Shown: piece by piece, positions 11,853 through 22,810 of the stretch
Layout: each line of letters begins with the position of its first letter
Numbering within the stretch: the stretch's first letter is position 1
From: Bisporella sp. PMI_857
Lineage: Eukaryota; Ascomycota; Leotiomycetes; Helotiales; Helotiaceae
Reading direction: 5' to 3'
Assembly: GCA_021307315.1 (NCBI GenBank)
Contig: JAJSPD010000029.1
Coordinates: 496,001 to 560,000 of the forward strand
DNA: 64,000 nt
Notes under the pieces: generated by a model
What the model saw: the letters and a program-made list of their open reading frames with translations, nothing else
The model's database searches: none
What the model was told of the DNA's origin: nothing
Made by a program: the position numbers and the translations under genes

Positions 11853-13673
11853 TTTGGTGATGCCTACTGAGCTTGTGTTGAGACGTCAAAATGAAAGTCT
11901 CGCGAAATGAAGAAGGCATGCAAAATCATAAATGTCTTAGAGTAGAAGCATTGAATTGGTGGGAGGGTTAAAGAAAGTGTAAACGGCATTAATGTGGCTG
12001 AAGGAGGAAGGATCGTGAGATTTTGCAGCCACAAACAATCAAGACGTGCAAAGAGCAAGAGCAATGACTTCATGCCCAGCCAACATTGGTAAAACTTGAG
12101 AAAAATCTTTCGTCTGCTGTTTCTGGCATGAAGTAGATTGCACGATTTGAAACTGAAAATATAAACATCATAAAGGACCAGTGTGAGGTGCTGGCCTCGG
12201 CAATAATCAACTTTCTCAATCGGTTTACATGCTGACTGTAACTACCTGCCATGGATAAATCTCAATTGGTGTTTGAACACTAGTCTGTGCTCACCCAACC
12301 CAGCTTCAACTAGGACATGACATCTTGGCGCCTTCATGCAAGTTGTTTAGACTGACTCTTCAAGTCTCAGAATCTCTAGACACAGAGAGGATCAAGGCCG
12401 AGTATGATGCAACCACAACCAAAGCTGAACAAGAAGAAGCAGATAGAGCTCTTCCCTGATCTTTAGGTAACACTTCATTCCATTCCATTTTTGCGAAAAG
12501 TTATCAAGGAATAAGCATCGAGCATAGGAAGTGGCGCTAGCCAGAACAGGAAAGCATGTAGAAGGAAGGAACCAAACCTCCGACGCGACACAACACACTT
12601 CCAGCAACTCACCCCACCGAGTTTGTGTCGGTGCTATACCTAACACTTAATTTTCTGCATTTGGAGGATAGATTCGACAACACTTGACGCGCGATACAGA
12701 TGACCCAGGATGTTTTGGATAAGGCCCGGCGGCAGGTCTACCCTATTTCTCGTTGTCGCCCAAAGAGGTCAAATACTTATGTTCCATCTGTCTATCATGA
12801 GCGCCATCGCCCAGAGCATGGGATATTGAGAGCTAGAATGACTTGAGCTCTTTGATATTAGGAGTGCTGTAAACGGAAATAAGTTTTGCCTGGATACCAG
12901 GATATTGGCGATGCCAGTGATCGACAAAGGACACTGGTCATAACTGGTCATACATGGCCGATCCCTTTTTACAAGGAGAGAATGACAGCTACGGGTATGC
13001 TATTCTTCCTCTAGGCTATTGATGCATGGTTATCTGTCTGTTTAGAAGACTGGGTGGACAATATGACGAGGAGATTCTGGCATCATACTGGCAGATGAAT
13101 GACCCAAGCTATCCTCATAGGATATACAAGTGTTTTCAAAGTGGCTAGACATTACAGCTCATCTTTTCTATCTATCGATTCCGTTCCGAATCGTTCCCGG
13201 TGTCTTCTGCTGTGCACCATGAGCTGATGCCATGGGCAAATGTTCTGGTTCCAGTCTTCGTCAGCTATCTCATTTGTTTGAAACATCGGTCCACGGGCCA
13301 CTTATTGTGAGAACGGCGGGACCCTTCAGCACTCAAAGCGAGGATCTTGGCATCAGCCCAAGAACTGATGGTCCAGAGGGTCACAGACCACAATCTGACC
13401 TAATCATTTCGTCTAATGTTTCAATCTTTATGCGAAGACTCCGCTCAACCCCCTACTTTGTTGATCTGATGTTCTGGAGTCTTGGCGGCCTGGGTCTGAG
13501 GTTTCGGAGCCGTTCCTTTTATTCGAGATCTTCAACATGCTTGTGGCAAAAATAATATTTCCCCAACATACTTCATTTCTATTAAACATGTTATTTCGTG
13601 TGGAAGTTGGAAAATGGGTCGCGACGCGTAGTGGACAATCTCAGGAGGTGGTTTTCAAATGCGTACTGCTTAG
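11853..13673. other. long stretch without a convincing gene
   Basis: No intact gene is recognised. Around 13060-13260 short pieces such as TRRFWHH and HELMPWANVLVPVFVSYLIC in separate frames resemble a multi-pass membrane enzyme (possibly an MBOAT/wax-synthase-like acyltransferase), but they are too broken to call. Confidence 0.35.
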
Positions 13674-13680
13674 TATAAAT
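13674..13680 (+). promoter_or_regulatory. TATA-like box of the pectate lyase gene
   Basis: TATAAAT at 13674 followed about 60 bp later by a CT-rich stretch (CTTTCTTCTCCCC) typical of fungal transcription starts, 204 bp upstream of the ATG at 13884. Assigned by position only. Confidence 0.4.
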
Positions 13681-13883
13681 ATGAACATACCATAGTTGCA
13701 ATGCTCTTTCTTCTCCCCAGCTTCAATCTTTCGGTCTTTTTAGCCTTCTGTATCACCTTCGCTTTACACGCCTGGACGTAGTTCATTCATTACATTGCTG
13801 AGCATTGTGCAACTTCCATACACTTAGAGCTTTTGCTTTTCCAAGTCAATCACACATACCAACAACTTTCGTTTGTTCTCAAA

Positions 13884-15510
13884 ATGAAGGCGACCATGAA
13901 TCAAATGGTCTATTTGGCTTTTGCACTCGGTGTTTCTGCTGGCCCAATCCTACAACGCCAAAATGATGCTGCTGGGTCTTCCATTCCGACCCCTCCCTCC
14001 TTTCCAACTGGAGGCTCTGATTTCCAAGTAGGATCTGGCTTCCCATCTGCCATCCCGACAGGACTTCCTTCCCATCCAAGTGGGATCCCGGCCATCCAGA
14101 CTGGCATCTCTGGCATTCCGGCGGGCTCCGCTTTTCCAGTAGTAGGCACTGGTACCCCAAGGCCGCATGGGGGCCCGGGGTTTGGTCCAGGTCGTGGCAG
14201 AAATGAGACTCATGGAGAAAATGCCGATCAACTCTTGCCACGTCAGAATGGCAGACCGGGTTTCTCTGCACCCTCTGAGTTATCCGCCATTCCATCCCAG
14301 GGTTCTGCTCTTCGACCTATCGGCTCTGGCGTTCCTGGGCGACATGGCGGGGCCGGTTTTGGTCCTAACCAAGGAGGAAATCGAACTGAAGGAGGAAACC
14401 CATCAGACGGCTCTGTCTCCGGGCGTCGGGGAGGTAATGGCATTGGTGGTGCAGTTTCCGCAACTCGCACTAGATTTCAACCTACTGCCACCGGCGAAGG
14501 TTCCATCGCTACTGAAGTTGCCACGGCAGAGGATGATGACTCTAGCGAGGGTGATTCTGAAGATGCGACCTCACCAACCACAGCCGCATCTAGCTCTGAG
14601 CCAACAGATGATGCTCTAGAGAATGATAATTCAAGGGAAGAGACTAGCACTAACAGTGTTTCTGCCCCAACAACAACTACTATTCCCTCGTCTTCGAGCA
14701 GCAACGACGTGAGCGCTGGCTCACTTCCCGCTTCGTCTGGAACTTCAGTCCTTAGCGCCGTTCAGACCATCGCCGCCGGAGAGTCCTTCGATGGTGGAAG
14801 TTAGTAATCCCTTTTTGACTGAATAACATTATGCCGATCGCTAATTTGCAATTTTCTTTAGTGGTGATGTTTGATCGTGGCGTTGATTGCACTGGCCAAA
14901 CAGAGGGCGGTGGTTCTGACGCGGTCTTCATTTTGGAGAATGGGGCTTCCCTTTCCAACATCATCATTGGCCCGAATCAGATTGAAGGTGTGCATTGCAA
15001 TGGTGCTTGCACACTTACCAATGTATGGTGGTCTGCGGTTTGCGAAGATGCTTTCTCTGTCAAGAAACAAGATGCTGGAGAAACTACCTATGTCAATGGG
15101 GGTGGAGCCTTCGGTGCCTCTGACAAGGTCGTCCAGCATAACGGAGCTGGAACTGTCTCTATCAGTGATTTCACTGTTGAAGATTTTGGAAAGCTCTACC
15201 GATCTTGCGGCAATTGCGACTCCATGTATGAGCGCCATGTTATTATGGATGGTATTTCTGCCACTTCCGGCGCTGTGCTTGCTGGTTCGTGCCTTGCTTT
15301 CCTTGTTTTTAATCATCAAACTGACTAGAAATAGGTATCAACTCAAACTATGGCGACACTGCAACCATAACCAATTCGGTTGCTAATGATGTTGACGACG
15401 TTTGCACACAATTCGAAGGCACTGACGACAATGATGAGGAGCCAGTCGAGATTGGCTCAGGAGCCGATGGAACATACTACATCTACGGCTCCGATGTTAT
15501 TGTCAGCTAA
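13884..15510 (+). CDS. secreted PL3 pectate lyase with long low-complexity N-terminus
   Basis: Exons 13884..14799, 14862..15284 and 15335..15510 (1515 bp, 504 aa). A signal peptide starts [20 protein letters not shown]. Residues about 25-300 are a Pro/Gly/Ser-rich region with repeats such as [11 protein letters not shown] and [12 protein letters not shown], becoming Ser/Thr/Glu/Asp-rich. The catalytic domain is the last ~220 residues: [63 protein letters not shown] and [10 protein letters not shown], all signature blocks of polysaccharide lyase family 3, which cleaves de-esterified pectate by calcium-dependent beta-elimination. Both introns keep phase. The ATG at 13884 is chosen because it places the signal peptide at the start. 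Typical PL3 enzymes are about 220-260 aa, so the N-terminal extension doubles the length; it may be a glycosylated linker or wall-anchoring region. Confidence 0.92.
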
Positions 15511-16058
15511 TTCCAGGGAAACTAGCATTTTGATTTACGCAATGCTCTTTTAAACATCAAAAAAGACCAGGGAATAAAAGAGTACGGTTTTGATATGGTC
15601 TACTCCAGATTTCAGTGTATATATTATTTTCGTTCATACAAAGGCATGGGGACAATATTTGCCCCACTAGCTATTAGCTATGCTTCACATTCATTGTATA
15701 TAGAACCATAGCGAAAAATGCTATTTTTACCATCGTCTTGTTACCATTTACAAATTCGCTCCTTAAGTGTGTCGGTAAAAGAGTTTATAACTAGGTAAGT
15801 CTCAAAAATTATCTTCCAAATATCTCGGCCATTGCCGAACTGTAAGGCGTAATAGTACTTCCGCAAGAGCATTTGCCTTTGCGGCTCGACAAATATCCTA
15901 GAGATCTCCACGGTATTCGCACTTATCCCAACTGCAGAGCCGACAAACCATCTAATTTTAGTCACCAACATGAAAACTTCTTGGCTTAATATAATATTAT
16001 TCTATTCTATAGCTAACATCACAAGGCGCCTAGTTTCCCACCTCCACCAAAAGTGGGT
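15511..16058. other. intergenic between convergent genes
   Basis: 3' flanks of the PL3 and GH16 genes. I see no gene. Confidence 0.4.
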
Positions 16059-17227
16059 TTATGCCAAGTACCCAAGCGCGAACAGCCCAAGCGCGACAAC
16101 TAGATACATATCATTGACTTCCAATGATTTAAAGTTTGATGCCGCAGAGATGCTCTGCACAAGTGATGAGGTTCCCGTGCTGGTGCTAGAGCTCGTTGTA
16201 TTAGAAGCTGAGCTAGTGGTTGTGGATGCGGATTGAGCCACCGCTGTCCCGAAGCCGCCTGTGCTTGAGGAAGCGGGCGAGCTCGACGTAGCAGAAGTCG
16301 AAGACGCGGCTATCGTGCTGGAAACGGCCGTAGAGCTGGAGGAGCCGGACGACGAGCTCGAAGATCCCTCTGACGAAGAGTCATCCGCATCACCGATGGC
16401 AATGCTCGTCCAATCACCCGTCAAGTCGCTGTAGGTATAGCTCGAACCGGGATTGTAATTGGTGATCTCCACCTTCTCAACATACATCGTAAATGGGCCA
16501 TCATCATAATCCGTCTCACCACCGGCCCACGTAACCGTCCCCTCGCTATCGCTATCGCCGCCAGCCCAAAGCCCAAGCTTGACACGCATGGGCGTCTGAG
16601 GGTAATTCTTGCCATCCAGCGCATCTTCGTAGTTCAAAGTGCGCACGGCCGTCCCATCAATGTACCAGGTCGTATAATCGCTGGTCCACTCGATCGTATA
16701 ATTATGCGTCGTCCCCTGGCTGTCGGTGACGTCCTCGTACGTGCCTCTATCGTACGAGGTCGTGTTCCCCTTTCCAAAGTAGTTGGTCTGGACCTCGTTC
16801 ACCGAGCCGCCAAGCCATTCCCAGTCTATCTCGTCCAGATCATCGGACTCGAGGATCGCGCAGCTGACGATGCCGGTGCCGGGCGCGGCCCGCATGTAGA
16901 CGGAGATCACGCCGAAGAAGATGTAGAAGTTTGTTTGCATGGTCGGCGCGTCGCCGGATGCGGTTATCGTGAAGGCGGCCCCGGAGTCCGTGGAGTAGTC
17001 CACCGAGCCGTATGTTATGTTCCAGTCATCGCTGCTTCCTTGGGTGAAGTCGACCGAGTAGGTGGACGAGGAGAGTCCTTCATCGGAGGGACATGTTTCT
17101 GGATGAAGTCAGGTGAGCTCAGCAGGGGTGGTCCAATTGGCTTACTCTCGGTTGGGTTGCAGTCGGTGGATGTCTGCGCCAGAGCCGTTGTTGACAGAAG
17201 GAAAATGGCTAGGTTGCGAAAATGCAT
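16059..17227 (-). CDS. GPI-anchored GH16 cell-wall glucanosyltransferase (Crh type)
   Basis: Minus-strand exons 17227..17146 and 17098..16059, separated by a 47-bp intron (GTAAGC/CCAG). The first exon gives a signal peptide (MHFRNLAIFLLSTTALAQ). The second begins TCPSDEGLSSSTYSVDFTQG, as in Crh proteins. The catalytic motif DEIDWEWLG (about residue 115, pattern ExDxE: nucleophile, assisting Asp, acid/base) is intact, followed by VQTNYFGKGN and HNYTIEWTSDYTTWYIDG, all typical of family GH16 Crh/Utr2 enzymes that transfer chitin onto beta-glucan in the wall. The last ~110 residues are Ser/Thr-rich and end in a hydrophobic segment (MYLVVALGLFALGYLA), consistent with a GPI-anchor signal. The protein should act at the cell surface. 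Confidence 0.93.
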
Positions 17228-19678
17228 CTTAACGAGAGTGATGTGAACGAATGAAAAGACCGATGAAACACGAAGAAGAAGAAGAATAAATTCCATCAAG
17301 GCATAAGGAGATTCTTCGTGAGTTTTGAGGAGGACCCCGGTCAAGAAAAGCCGCGCTGGTACGACTCTTTCAGCCTCCCCACACAACACCCTCACCCCGC
17401 TTTTCTGGACCTCCGCGCACGTATGCGCGAAAGATATTGCGAGGTCAGAAAATAGGATCGTTCATCGTAGTAACTTCCACAACACCTTACGCTGGGTGCA
17501 CGTAAGCTTTATGATTCAAGGTTACCCACAGGAGGGTCGTGCTTGGCACAGCCCCTTTTTAACCGAGCCTAGCTCAGAACTGGACTGTGGTGCCGCGTTA
17601 GTCCTGACGTGTGCATGTGGGGCGCGAATTTCAACCTTCAAATTTGCAGCTCTCTTATAAGAGGAGCTTCGGCACCGAGGATATCTCCCCATTTTTCGAT
17701 TGTTTCTGGTGCTCTTTCAAGATCGCTCTGCTTCTCCAATTCTCTTTCTTTATGGGGCAATTTTCCGCATGCCTAGGTTGGTGGTTCGCAGACAAACAAA
17801 CCGCTCCGGCGCCTTCTGAGCGGCATTTTGTCACGACATTACATTAGATGACGTTTCACCGGAGTTAATGATATGTTCACGTGTTTTGAGCCTCTGGACC
17901 CATCTTCAAATTTTAACATTGCCTAAATTTCGGACTCTACCTCAGAACTGCCTAATGTCGGCTGGTAGGAGATAAGCCTGACGTCAGATTTGGAGCACTA
18001 AATCCCAACTTTGAGAAAGCACATCACTGTTAAGGCTGCGGATGTTGCTCAGACTGATATCGTCTGAGAAAGCGTGCAGACCAGGCATCCTTTAGATATC
18101 AATATATGCTAAAAAATGCTGGCTGCCGTCAAATTTCTTTAATCCCATTAAGATTCGGTCAATTCACTTAAGGTAAATCTCCGAAGTAATAGAAATTTGT
18201 ACCAGTTATGGCTAGTGGATAATTGAATTAGCCCAATATGATTATCATCTGATTTTAAACCAGATCTAAAATCTACCTTTCAATTCCTCTTGTTGATTTG
18301 TTACACAAATGTTATATATGGTCATTTTAGGACTGTGACAGTCGGTCTTGAGGTTAAATTTTCAGAGTAAAATTGATAGTAATTAATTATACATGCTGCA
18401 GTTGAAATTTAAGTCTTTAAGAACACAACTTTTTGGCTGGCGTTTAAGCGCTTTAGGTTTAAAATACACGAAGTCGAAGTGCAGAAATGACAAGTTGAAT
18501 AAAACCGCCTATTAACGGCCAGGTAGTTGTATGAATTCTTAAAAACTAACTGACGAAGCCTTGCTCCTAGTTAAATAACGCACGATACAGTAATTAGACG
18601 ATACATTAAGCTGCTATAAATCGTGGCATTTGTACGTTACTTTCCTGCAAACCCTTTGATCAGCCTATTTCTTACATATGAATCTAAAAGTAATTCATTA
18701 CTTTGCCACCTGATTAACCCCACTCTTCGCCGTATGAATGGAACTTCTTACTTGGCATCAAAAAGTGAGAGTGTATCATGTCATAACTTACGTGATATTG
18801 CCGTACATGTACAGCTTCAGTATGCAACCATAGGCCAGGATGCACTCTGTATAAAAAAAGGCCCTGGTTTTGAATTAGGTGTATAATAGATTCATCTCGC
18901 TAAAGCCGCACGTTTCGTATAGTATATATAAATCTTTATATCCCGCCGCTTCCAGGAAACTAGTTCTGCGATGTTGTCATGCTGTATCCCATTACGACCT
19001 GAAGCACGTGATTTGGGGCTTGAGCTGTGGGGCAGTTCTTGTACTACATTGCCTTCGGGCGATTCCCCTAGCAGTCGCTGTCACGAAGCCAATACAAACG
19101 CTTTCGTAAGCTAGCTCTCAGGTTCAATTACAAAAATACTAAACCAAGGAGAGAAGGTAGTGCTCGAGATCACGTGACGACAATCCCAATCAGTAATAGT
19201 TGCCAATGTCAGAAACATAATATTGATATAGGTATCACGTCGATAGAATACGAGTTGTAGTTGCTTGTATTGTATGATCTGTATCTACGTTGTAGACATG
19301 TAAGATATTTTCTAGTTCATTGACCTATTACGTAAGCCGGTTCCTGACAACTAAAATGTTCACGTGTTGGTCATGTGATGAACCATGACAGCCGCAAGCT
19401 TGTATATTTGTAACACTAAAAAGTTTACTTAATACAAACCTAATTACTAGACTGGTAGTATGTATATAAATGACTAAGTAGATAGGCAATTAAAATTTTG
19501 TACCAAAATACAAAATACTATTTATAGAATCACATAAATGCATGTTGGAAATGCAAGCCACGCTGGGCTCTGCCGCGCTAGTGCGTATTTCCAAATACCA
19601 CAGTTGCGCTTATTTCTCATCCTTTTTATCTATTTACCAGCCTTTTTGGATCTTAAAGGCTTAAGACGGAACCAGGAA
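17228..19678. other. gene-poor AT-rich stretch
   Basis: The first ~400 bases are the 5' flank of the GH16 gene. From about 18100 to 19500 the sequence is AT-rich with only short open frames (for example 18623..18886) that have no motif. I see no gene or clear repeat here. Confidence 0.45.
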
Positions 19679-21280
19679 ATGGTGTCGTTCTTAGACCTTC
19701 CTCTGAACGTGAGGCACAGAATTTATGCCTTCTCAGTCTTGATCCGCTCATGTCCGATCGAGTTAAGTCGCCCGCATGGATACAACCGGCCGGCTCGGGC
19801 TTCTGCATACGGCTTCACATCTACGCAAAGGCAATGTTTGTATACCTGGCGGAAATCTGGTGGCGACATGTCGCTGGAAATGGACCGGCCGGACTGTGTT
19901 TGCCCCAAGTTACCGCTACAGCTACTTCTGGTATCTCGCGCAGTCTACCAGGAGGTATTCTCAGCCTTTTATTCACGAAACAAGTTTTTGATTCGGCTCC
20001 ACAACACAGGTGATTTTGAATCTCTTCATTTGAGTCAAAAAATCCTAAACACCATGACTTCCCTATTGATTCGACTCAATTCCTGGCCCTGCCCTCGTGG
20101 GCACGAAGAAGCTTATCCCGATGGCTCTCACTGCTTGACTTGTAAAACTCCTACAGCGGATGCCAGCCTACCTCTAGATATAACTTCTCAAGCGGGCCAG
20201 GCTTTACTTTATGAGTGGCGCAAGTTTGCTGAGCGTCTTGCATTATCTATTTCAGCTACTCAATTGAAACTTACAATTATATGCGACGTTACCGATAAAA
20301 CATCCGGCATGGCCATTCTTGAGCCGCTATTACGACTTCCGACTATAAAACAATGTGTCATTCGACTTGGACAACATTTCGATTACGAGTTGTATGAACT
20401 GGCTCGAAAAGCCTCTTTTCGCGCTCAAGGTTCATACAGCGAAATCCAGGGGTCTTTCCCTTTTCAGCGTCTCCCTAAGGAACTACGCTTGCAAATTCTA
20501 AAATATACGCACCTTGGCTACCACAACTCATACTCTGAAGACGACCGTTTTCTACAAATCGAAAGGAATAAACTTGTCCAAAGCAGTTCTCTTTTTCTCC
20601 ACCAGCGGAAAACCTGTTGTCGGAAGTGTACAGAGACTCTTATTGATTGTTGCTGTGTTCCGATCCGCGCAGCTTACTCTATGAATTGCGAGTGTCGTCA
20701 AATACCATTCGAGCTTTCACTTGTTAACAAAGAAATGCGAGCAGATGTGATAGAAGTGTTGCTTTCCCAGAATTGCTTCGATTTTCTCCAGGATCCCGAA
20801 GAAACGATTAGTTTTCTAAGCAATTTCCCACAAAAGACATGGAAATATTTCCGGCGAATACAATTTCGGTTTTCCGAACAAGAGGTCGAGAATTGGGATC
20901 AACTAGGCTACTATGAAAAGTTGACTAGCTTGGTTATTTTCATAAAGAACAATTTTAATCTTGAAAGACTTTCTATTACTATTGTTGTCGAAAGTTATGA
21001 CCTTGGCTGTTTTGTGGACGAAGACGAAGATACACGGTTTATTTACAACGTTTACTGTGACATTACACAAGCTTTAAGTCTGCTCCATGAACTAGAAGAT
21101 ATCCACTTTAAACTTGGCTGGTTTATTGACCTTGAGCCGTTGATGAAACAGGCGATCTTGACTCAGCAGCACCCTAGGTGCTCTTCAAACCGACAACAAG
21201 CTGTTTCTTTAGGGGTGAGAAGAGGCCCAGCGTTCGCATTGCCATCGTGGTATCAAGAAGCGGACTTTACAAGAGGTTGA
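19679..21280 (+). CDS. F-box-like protein with two F-box-like segments
   Basis: Single exon of 533 aa starting at ATG 19679 (MVSFLDLPLNVRHRIYAFSV). The frame is open further upstream to an ATG at 19538, but the shorter start puts the F-box-like motif at the N-terminus, as is usual. A second similar segment, FQRLPKELRLQILKYTHL, lies near residue 262. Between them are a Cys-rich stretch (CPRGHEEAYPDGSHCLTCKT) and helical sequence; a second Cys cluster (KTCCRKCTETLIDCCCVP) follows the second motif. This resembles the large, poorly characterised F-box-like groups of Helotiales, which may recruit substrates to SCF ubiquitin ligases. No repeat domain for substrate binding is visible. The tandem duplication of the module is inference from the two motifs. 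Confidence 0.7.
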   Translation: MVSFLDLPLNVRHRIYAFSVLIRSCPIELSRPHGYNRPARASAYGFTSTQRQCLYTWRKSGGDMSLEMDRPDCVCPKLPLQLLLVSRAVYQEVFSAFYSRNKFLIRLHNTGDFESLHLSQKILNTMTSLLIRLNSWPCPRGHEEAYPDGSHCLTCKTPTADASLPLDITSQAGQALLYEWRKFAERLALSISATQLKLTIICDVTDKTSGMAILEPLLRLPTIKQCVIRLGQHFDYELYELARKASFRAQGSYSEIQGSFPFQRLPKELRLQILKYTHLGYHNSYSEDDRFLQIERNKLVQSSSLFLHQRKTCCRKCTETLIDCCCVPIRAAYSMNCECRQIPFELSLVNKEMRADVIEVLLSQNCFDFLQDPEETISFLSNFPQKTWKYFRRIQFRFSEQEVENWDQLGYYEKLTSLVIFIKNNFNLERLSITIVVESYDLGCFVDEDEDTRFIYNVYCDITQALSLLHELEDIHFKLGWFIDLEPLMKQAILTQQHPRCSSNRQQAVSLGVRRGPAFALPSWYQEADFTRG

Positions 21281-22094
21281 CGTTGATCTGGAAGGGGGGG
21301 GAGGGGGTTGTTGTGAAGTGGTTTCCCTTATCACCGATCCGCCTGAGTACACAAAGACGTTCTATGTTTTTTTTTGAGAAGGGGCAATTACAATATGATT
21401 TCTAAAAGGTCCTCAAACTCAAATATCCTGCTTATAGGCTTAAATGTCCAAGTCATGGCTTTCCAGTACTGATTTTTGAATATTAAACCCCAGACCTCTC
21501 AAACCCACTTATTATTGTGCTTAAAGGTTGTGCCAAATCCTTGAACCACTGTTTTTATGAGTTTTACGTAGGAGGAGGAATCGCCTTAGTTGTGGCTTGT
21601 CAATCACTTTCCTCCCCAGTTTTTACTACTACACACGAACAAAATTCTAGCACTGCCTCTCTTTATCTGCTAGCTATGACATTCGACTTCAAGATCTAAT
21701 TTTGCAAACTCCTCTAAGGAGAAACAGAATGAAATAGGGCTATTCGTGGTTGGTCAGGATAGGCATATAAACAGTGATGTGAAGAACTTGATATAGTCTA
21801 TCTAAGGATACTCCAGAACTCCAGACTCCAAACGCCGGACCTCTGTCAGAACCAGAGAAGAATAAAAAGGTTAACGCCGAGCGTTTTACGCCATACGCCG
21901 TGCGATATACCCCAGGGCCCGCGAAGCTAGAGGTGCAAATGCCAAATGCCGAAATTTGTGCCTTCAAGTCCCTTTTCGGTCCCAAAATAAAACAAACCTA
22001 AACGCTGTACAAAACAAAATAAATGCTCAGTTAATCCTGAGCATAAGACTATGACATCATTTTCCTTTCTGCTGCCAGCGAACCATAGACCAGT
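21281..22094. other. intergenic, no gene recognised
   Basis: Convergent intergenic sequence with a short G-run near 21294-21308. No supportable gene. Confidence 0.4.
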
Positions 22095-22810
22095 CTACGC
22101 TGTTACTGATGCCGCCCGCTTTTCCTTTCCAAGATCTGAGTTAGGCGTTCCCTCTATTCTAGTCCTCTTTGTAACAGGGGTGATCTGACTCTGTGTACAA
22201 AACGAACCACAGCCCCAGCGACCATCGCGGTCTCGGCAGGGGGGCATGAAAGTTAAACGACCTCCTTGAAGCCCATAAGCGGCTATTAGACTGTTTCTGC
22301 AATTTATCTGATGGTGGTCAACCAACGCGAAGGCGTTCATCTCGGCACAGTTTCCATGAATGCTACTCAATATATTAGTGTTGGATCTTTGTTTCCACCT
22401 GAGTGCGAATAGCCATGAAGGCTTTAGTCTTTGGGAGGAATGGCAATTCTGGGGTGAGTTGAGACTTACTGCTGGTCGGAGCAGTAGTTTGCGGTTGCTA
22501 TGCTAGGATCGCCGGCTGGAGCTCTTTTGATGGAGGAAGCGAGAACGAGAAACCCACCCCGTTGAGTAGGGATAAACAAGGATGCCATTACACTCGGGGC
22601 ATTTTTGCGTCTACTACGTGCATCGTTGAGCATCGCCTGGTAACCAGACCGGGCAGCATTCCTCACTTGGTCCGGGCTCATATGGCTAACTGGCTCAGAA
22701 TATTGCCACCCGTAGCTACCATCACTGTAGGAAACATAGTTGATGATGGCAAATGCCTGAGCGATGAACACAGAAAGAGCCAAGAAATTGGTTAGCCGAA
22801 AAGAAATCAT
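22095..22810 (-). CDS. secreted protein with cytidine-deaminase-like zinc signature
   Basis: Minus-strand exons 22810..22470 and 22362..22095 (609 bp, 202 aa), joined by a 107-bp intron with GTAAGT donor, CACTAAT branch site and GTAG acceptor, in phase. The N-terminus is a signal peptide (MISFRLTNFLALSVFIAQAFA). A beta-hairpin-like stretch (PSVMASLFIPTQRGGFLVL) precedes HGNCAEMNAFAL and then FMPPCRDRDGRWGCGSFC. The C-A-E followed by P-C...C is the order of zinc ligands and catalytic Glu in the cytidine-deaminase fold (CAE / PCxxC), although the second site is stretched to PC-x8-C-x3-C. The C-terminal ~35 residues are basic and low in motifs. Function is not established: it could be a secreted nucleic-acid or nucleoside deaminase, or the fold could be coincidental. 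No immunity-like or toxin partner is seen next to it. Confidence 0.65.

Noticed and set aside
13060..13560. Membrane-bound acyltransferase (MBOAT-like) gene
   Set aside because: Only short fragments such as TRRFWHH and ANVLVPVFVSYLIC in different frames; not enough to name even a pseudogene.
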